Positions 60,377-64,000 of a stretch of 64,000 bases of DNA are shown one piece after another. The position numbers and the translations under genes are program-made. The first letter of the stretch is position 1; each line of letters begins with the position of its first letter. This DNA comes from Ectobacillus polymachus (GTDB taxonomy: Bacteria > Bacillota > Bacilli > Bacillales > Bacillaceae_G): assembly GCF_048159605.1 (NCBI RefSeq), contig NZ_JBLREB010000001.1, positions 1,922,001 through 1,986,000 of the forward strand, written 5' to 3'. The notes below the pieces were generated by a model. It saw only the letters and a program-made list of their open reading frames with translations. It ran no database searches and had not been told where the DNA came from.

Positions 60377-61936
60377 CTAATTCCTAAATACAATCCTACC
60401 GTCAATAACGGTCATCATAACCTTTGTATTTTCAATTTCATGCAAAGAAATGCGCATCATGTCACGATCAACGATTGTAAAATCAGCTTCATAACCTACT
60501 CCTATCATTCCTCTTTTGTGTTCTTTATGTATCGCCTTTGCACTTCCTGTTGTGTATAAGGAGATTGCCTCAAATGGAGATAACCTTTCTTGTGGTTGAT
60601 GACATATTCCGCAAGAATCCGCATGGGATATTGCTGCATACATACCAGCGATAGGACTTATATCTGAAATCGGCGCATCCGATCCTCCTGCACAAGCAAG
60701 TCCTTCCTTCAACAAGGTTTTCCAAGCATACGAATAGCGTAATCGACGGAGACCAAGCTTTTTCTTCACAGATGGAAAATCAGAACGTACGAAAATCGGC
60801 TGAATGTCTAATACAACTGATAAGTATTTAGCACGCTTTATGAGGTCATTACGTAATACCTGACAATGAATGATTCGATCGCGTTGACCAGGCTGCGGTG
60901 GATACGCTTCTATCACATCCAACACGTTTTCAAAAGCTAAATCGCCAATTGCATGAACAGCTACTGGTCGACGCATTTGCCGTGCCTTTTGCACAAGGTT
61001 TGCTAACTCAGCTCTTTCGACTACTGCTATTCCTTGTGTAGTTAGCATATCAGAATAAGGCTCACTTAACAGCGCTGTTCGTCCTCCTAAAGAACCATCT
61101 GCAAATATTTTAATAGCTCCAAATTCAATGTAGTGATCATCATGGTACAGTGGCAAATGTTCCATTTCTGCATAATGGACAAGTAAGTTTACCTTAAATG
61201 GTGTTTGCCGAATGCAGTGCTGATATGCTTCATATGTATTTGCAAATCCATCATAATAATGCAGGTCTTCTGTATGACAACCTACAAGTCCTTTTTCATA
61301 GCAATCCTTAATCGCTAAGCCAAGTACTTTCCTTACATATTGCTTACTAGGTTTAGGAAGAATGTCATATACATATTGCTGTGCATGATCGTGCAAGACT
61401 CCTGTTAATCCATGCACATCCTTGACAATTCGTCCTCCCTTTGGGTCTTTTGTCTCTCTTGTAATTCCTGCTTTTTTCAATACGACAGAATTAACAAGCA
61501 TTGCATGCCGGCATACTCGTTTTAATAGGATCGGGTGCTTACCTGATATAGCGTCTAAATCATGTACATGGACTGTTTTCGTATCGTAAAATTCATTTTC
61601 ATTCCACCCCTCTCCAATAATCCAATCGCCGTCCGGAGTTTCATTTACTCGCTTTTGTACGAGAGATAACATCTCACCATAGGATGTACATTCCGTTAAA
61701 TCAAGTCGTAATATACGTTCTCCATGCCCAATGAGATGGATATGACTGTCAACAAAACCAGGAAACATCGTATTTCCTCTAATATGATAAAACGTATCAA
61801 CGTTATTGACTGCACACAATCTTTCTTTTGTTCCTACATCAACAATTATGCCTTTTTCAACGTAAATGGCTTCTACTGTTTCATGCTCTGCCCGCATTGT
61901 GTAAATTGTTCCCCCATACCACAATTCTCCCACCAT
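60377..61936 (-). CDS. Amidohydrolase, YtcJ/Amidohydro_3 family
   Basis: 519 residues. Metal-site motifs: MFPGFVDSHIHLIGHG (HxH), the FADGSLGGRTALL loop, PVAVHAIGDLAFE, IIHCQVL and CAGGSDAPIS (Asp). Family members hydrolyse amides or imidazolones such as formamides; the substrate is not predictable from sequence. Start MVGELWYGG follows GAGGAGG. In B. subtilis yteJ-sppA lies in this area; here the amidohydrolase takes the place. Confidence 0.88.
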   Translation of the reverse strand: MVGELWYGGTIYTMRAEHETVEAIYVEKGIIVDVGTKERLCAVNNVDTFYHIRGNTMFPGFVDSHIHLIGHGERILRLDLTECTSYGEMLSLVQKRVNETPDGDWIIGEGWNENEFYDTKTVHVHDLDAISGKHPILLKRVCRHAMLVNSVVLKKAGITRETKDPKGGRIVKDVHGLTGVLHDHAQQYVYDILPKPSKQYVRKVLGLAIKDCYEKGLVGCHTEDLHYYDGFANTYEAYQHCIRQTPFKVNLLVHYAEMEHLPLYHDDHYIEFGAIKIFADGSLGGRTALLSEPYSDMLTTQGIAVVERAELANLVQKARQMRRPVAVHAIGDLAFENVLDVIEAYPPQPGQRDRIIHCQVLRNDLIKRAKYLSVVLDIQPIFVRSDFPSVKKKLGLRRLRYSYAWKTLLKEGLACAGGSDAPISDISPIAGMYAAISHADSCGICHQPQERLSPFEAISLYTTGSAKAIHKEHKRGMIGVGYEADFTIVDRDMMRISLHEIENTKVMMTVIDGRIVFRN

Positions 61937-61966
61937 TCATCCTCCTCTTTTTTTCAATTATAAAAA

Positions 61967-62018
61967 AGAAAAGGAGCTGGTGCAAAAGGAAGAAAACCAT
62001 TCCCTTTTGCACCAGCTC
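61967..62018 (-). terminator. Terminator of the acyl-CoA synthetase gene
   Basis: Arms of 17-18 bp (GAGCTGGTGCAAAAGGA and complement) with an A/T-rich loop and CCTTTTCTTTTTT after it on the minus strand. Confidence 0.82.
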
Positions 62019-62069
62019 TGCCTGTATTAACAATATAAGGTTTAGCTTGTGTATTTGTTGATTTTTGAA

Positions 62070-63653
62070 TCAGTCTGCTGCTAATTCTACTTCACGCTTA
62101 CGAAGCTCAACTCGGCGAATTTTTCCCGATGTTGTTTTCGGAAGCTCATCAACGAATTCAATTTTTCTTGGATATTTATAAGGAGCCGTCAGTTCTTTCA
62201 CATGATTTTGTAGCAAAAGAATTAAATCTTCGTTTACTGAAACATTTTCTTGCAAGACAACGAAGGCTTTAACGACATGACCTCTTACTTCATCGGGACT
62301 CGCTACAACTGCGCACTCTCTTACATACGGATGTTTTACAAGAGCATCTTCCACTTCAAACGGACCGATTGTATAGCCAGAGGAAATAATAATATCGTCG
62401 CCACGTCCTTCAAACCAAAAGTAGCCATCTTCATCTCTTTTTGCCTTATCCCCAGTAATATAGTAATCGCCTCGGAATTGCATAGCTGTGCGCTCTGCAT
62501 CCTTATAATATTGTTTGAAAAGAGCTGGAGTGCTCACGTGAACTGCGATATCACCTACTTCATCAACGCCTACCGGTATGCCATCTTCATCTACAATCGT
62601 TACATTATTGCCCGGTGTCGGCTTGCCCATAGATCCAGGTCTAATTTCCATTCCCTTCAAAACACCTACGAGTAATGTATTTTCGGTTTGACCGTACCCA
62701 TCGCGAACAGTAATCCCAAAATAATGCTGAAATGTATCAATTACTTTTCGATTTAACGGTTCACCTGCTGAAACAGCACTATGGAGAGCTGAAAGCTGAT
62801 ACGATTCTAAATTTTCTACTTTCGCCATTATTCGATATTCAGTAGGTGTACAGCATAGTACATTAATCTTGTAATCGCTTAACATCTGCAAATAGGTTTT
62901 CGGCTCAAATCTGCCATGATAAACAAATCCAGTTGCACCTGATCCGAGGGTTGCCAAGAATGGACTCCAAATCCACTTCTGCCATCCCGGGCTTGCAGTC
63001 GCCCATACGATATCATTTTCTTCAATTGCCAGCCAATGCGGTGCACCCGTTCTTAAATGCGCATAGGCCCAACCATGTGTATGCACAACACCTTTCGGAT
63101 TTCCTGATGTTCCGGATGTATACGATAAAAATGCCATATCATCACGCTTCGTTGGTGCCATTTGTAATTGGTCATTTTGGGTTTGTAATTTTTCATTAAT
63201 ATTAATCCAACCCTCAACCGGCGTATCACTGACAACGAAGGTATGTATCGTTTTCATCGCTTCGATTCCATCAAACTGATTAACATAAGGAGCATAGCTG
63301 ACAATAGCTTTTACCTCACCATGAGAAATGCGATATTCAATATCCTTTTTTCGTAGCATTTCAGAGCTTGGAATAACAACAAGTCCAACTTTAAGGGCCC
63401 CAATATAAACCATATACGCTTCAATAAGACGCGGTACCATAATTAAAATAGTATCACCTTTCTTTAGGCCCTCATCTAATAAAGCGTTTCCAATTTTGTT
63501 TGCACCACGAATAAGCTCATCGTATGTAACCTGTTTCGTTTCCCCTGCTTCATTTCTCCAAATTAAAGCAAGCTTATCCTTATTTTCGGCATGCTTCTCA
63601 AATTCCTCAACAAGATTGTACTCCATAGGCGCTATTAATTGTTCACGGTTCAT
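62070..63653 (-). CDS. mbcS: Acyl-CoA synthetase, MbcS-like
   Basis: 527 residues. AMP-forming ligase motifs: SYTSGTSGNPKGVVHTHG (P-loop), DGYGQTEN, YFWFEGRGDDIIISSGYTIGP and the acyl-adenylate lysine in PKTTSGKIRRVELR. Close in size and sequence style to B. subtilis MbcS (YtcI), which activates branched short acids such as 2-methylbutyrate to feed anteiso fatty acid synthesis; acetyl or medium-chain specificity is possible. RBS AAGGGGGAAG. Upstream of the amidohydrolase. Confidence 0.85.
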   Translation of the reverse strand: MNREQLIAPMEYNLVEEFEKHAENKDKLALIWRNEAGETKQVTYDELIRGANKIGNALLDEGLKKGDTILIMVPRLIEAYMVYIGALKVGLVVIPSSEMLRKKDIEYRISHGEVKAIVSYAPYVNQFDGIEAMKTIHTFVVSDTPVEGWININEKLQTQNDQLQMAPTKRDDMAFLSYTSGTSGNPKGVVHTHGWAYAHLRTGAPHWLAIEENDIVWATASPGWQKWIWSPFLATLGSGATGFVYHGRFEPKTYLQMLSDYKINVLCCTPTEYRIMAKVENLESYQLSALHSAVSAGEPLNRKVIDTFQHYFGITVRDGYGQTENTLLVGVLKGMEIRPGSMGKPTPGNNVTIVDEDGIPVGVDEVGDIAVHVSTPALFKQYYKDAERTAMQFRGDYYITGDKAKRDEDGYFWFEGRGDDIIISSGYTIGPFEVEDALVKHPYVRECAVVASPDEVRGHVVKAFVVLQENVSVNEDLILLLQNHVKELTAPYKYPRKIEFVDELPKTTSGKIRRVELRKREVELAAD

Positions 63654-63883
63654 TTCTCTTCCCCCTTTTTATTGTTTTCGACTGTCAGATTTGTCTTTCA
63701 TAATTTAATTATTTCTTCTCATGAAGAACGAGAATATAATTTGTCTTCTCTCCTTATAATAAGGGATATTCTGTATTTTTTGGTAATAATTCTTCTGACA
63801 AATTACTATCATTTATGACGATTTACACATACATTTCGACATTTTTTTCCATATACGACAAAAAATATATTTTCCAACTAAAA

Positions 63884-63908
63884 GAGGACGGGGAGAAGTC
63901 CCGTCCTC
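63884..63908 (-). terminator. Terminator of the SASP gene
   Basis: Arms GAGGACGGG / CCCGTCCTC with a 7-base loop and CTTTTAGTT after it on the minus strand. Confidence 0.75.
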
Positions 63909-63922
63909 ATATCCATATATAT

Positions 63923-64000
63923 TTATTTTGTAAATCCACTAAGCGCCATTGAAACAAGACGCTTTGTAATTTCTCCACCTACAGAACCGTTTGCACGAGA
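63923..64000 (-). CDS. Alpha/beta-type small acid-soluble spore protein, C-terminal part
   Basis: Runs off the right edge. The last 25 codons read SRANGSVGGEITKRLVSMA then LSGFTK and stop, the conserved C-terminal DNA-binding repeat of alpha/beta SASPs (RANGSVGGEITKRLV). These proteins coat spore DNA and protect it from UV and heat damage; the GPR protease site lies further upstream, out of view. Which paralogue (SspA/SspB-like) cannot be told. Confidence 0.92.
   Translation of the reverse strand, partial: SRANGSVGGEITKRLVSMALSGFTK

Overview
The window is chromosomal DNA from a low-G+C, spore-forming Bacillus. Gene order follows the B. subtilis/B. cereus block from ysgA-sspI-infC-rpmI-rplT and thrS, through dnaI-dnaB-nrdR, polA-phoRP, mdh-icd-citZ, pyk-pfkA-accAD and dnaE, to argGH-ackA-tpx-ytfJ and an alpha/beta-type SASP gene. 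Protein sequences and details such as a GntR/FadR-type gene between the malic enzyme gene and accD, and a dimeric dUTPase-like gene near rplT, resemble the B. cereus group or a close relative; the species cannot be fixed from the window.

Layout. 1-7.5 kb: ysgA (partial), sspI, ysdC, dUTPase-like gene, the infC-rpmI-rplT operon with its leader attenuator, manA beside a fragment of a PTS EIIA domain, and thrS behind a T-box. 7.5-12 kb: ytxC, primosome genes dnaI and dnaB, nrdR, and a decayed speH (SAM decarboxylase) remnant. 12-21 kb: gapB with CcpN-like sites, coaE, ytaF, mutM, polA, phoR, phoP. 21-34 kb: central carbon metabolism (mdh, icd, citZ, pyk, pfkA, accA, accD, malic enzyme) with two membrane protein genes, fxsA and a FadR-family regulator. 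34-41.5 kb: dnaE, ytrH-ytrI, nrnA, ytpI, ytoI. 41.6-47.1 kb: an inserted, visibly more G+C-rich segment with one gene for a ~1600-residue wall-anchored protein (phosphodiester glycosidase plus metallophosphoesterase), with an IS1182-like transposase fragment on one side and unidentified degenerate sequence on the other. 47.2-64 kb: ytkL, an M24 peptidase, ald, an atypical SDR, a universal stress protein, argG-argH with ARG boxes, an EcsC-family gene, ackA, ytxK-like gene, tpx, ytfJ-ytfI, an amidohydrolase, an mbcS-like acyl-CoA synthetase and a partial SASP gene.

How they fit. Most genes are core housekeeping functions read leftwards (minus strand). Carbon-flow control is well marked: a CcpN-type repeat at the gapB -10, a cre-like site at the citZ promoter, a TGGTCNGACCA FadR-type palindrome before the malic enzyme-GntR-accD-accA run, and paired ARG boxes before argG. 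The novel part is the 41.6-47.1 kb insertion. Several genes expected from B. subtilis synteny (moaB, yteJ-sppA) are absent and speH is reduced to a fragment. No rRNA, tRNA, CRISPR array, prophage or complete insertion sequence was seen.
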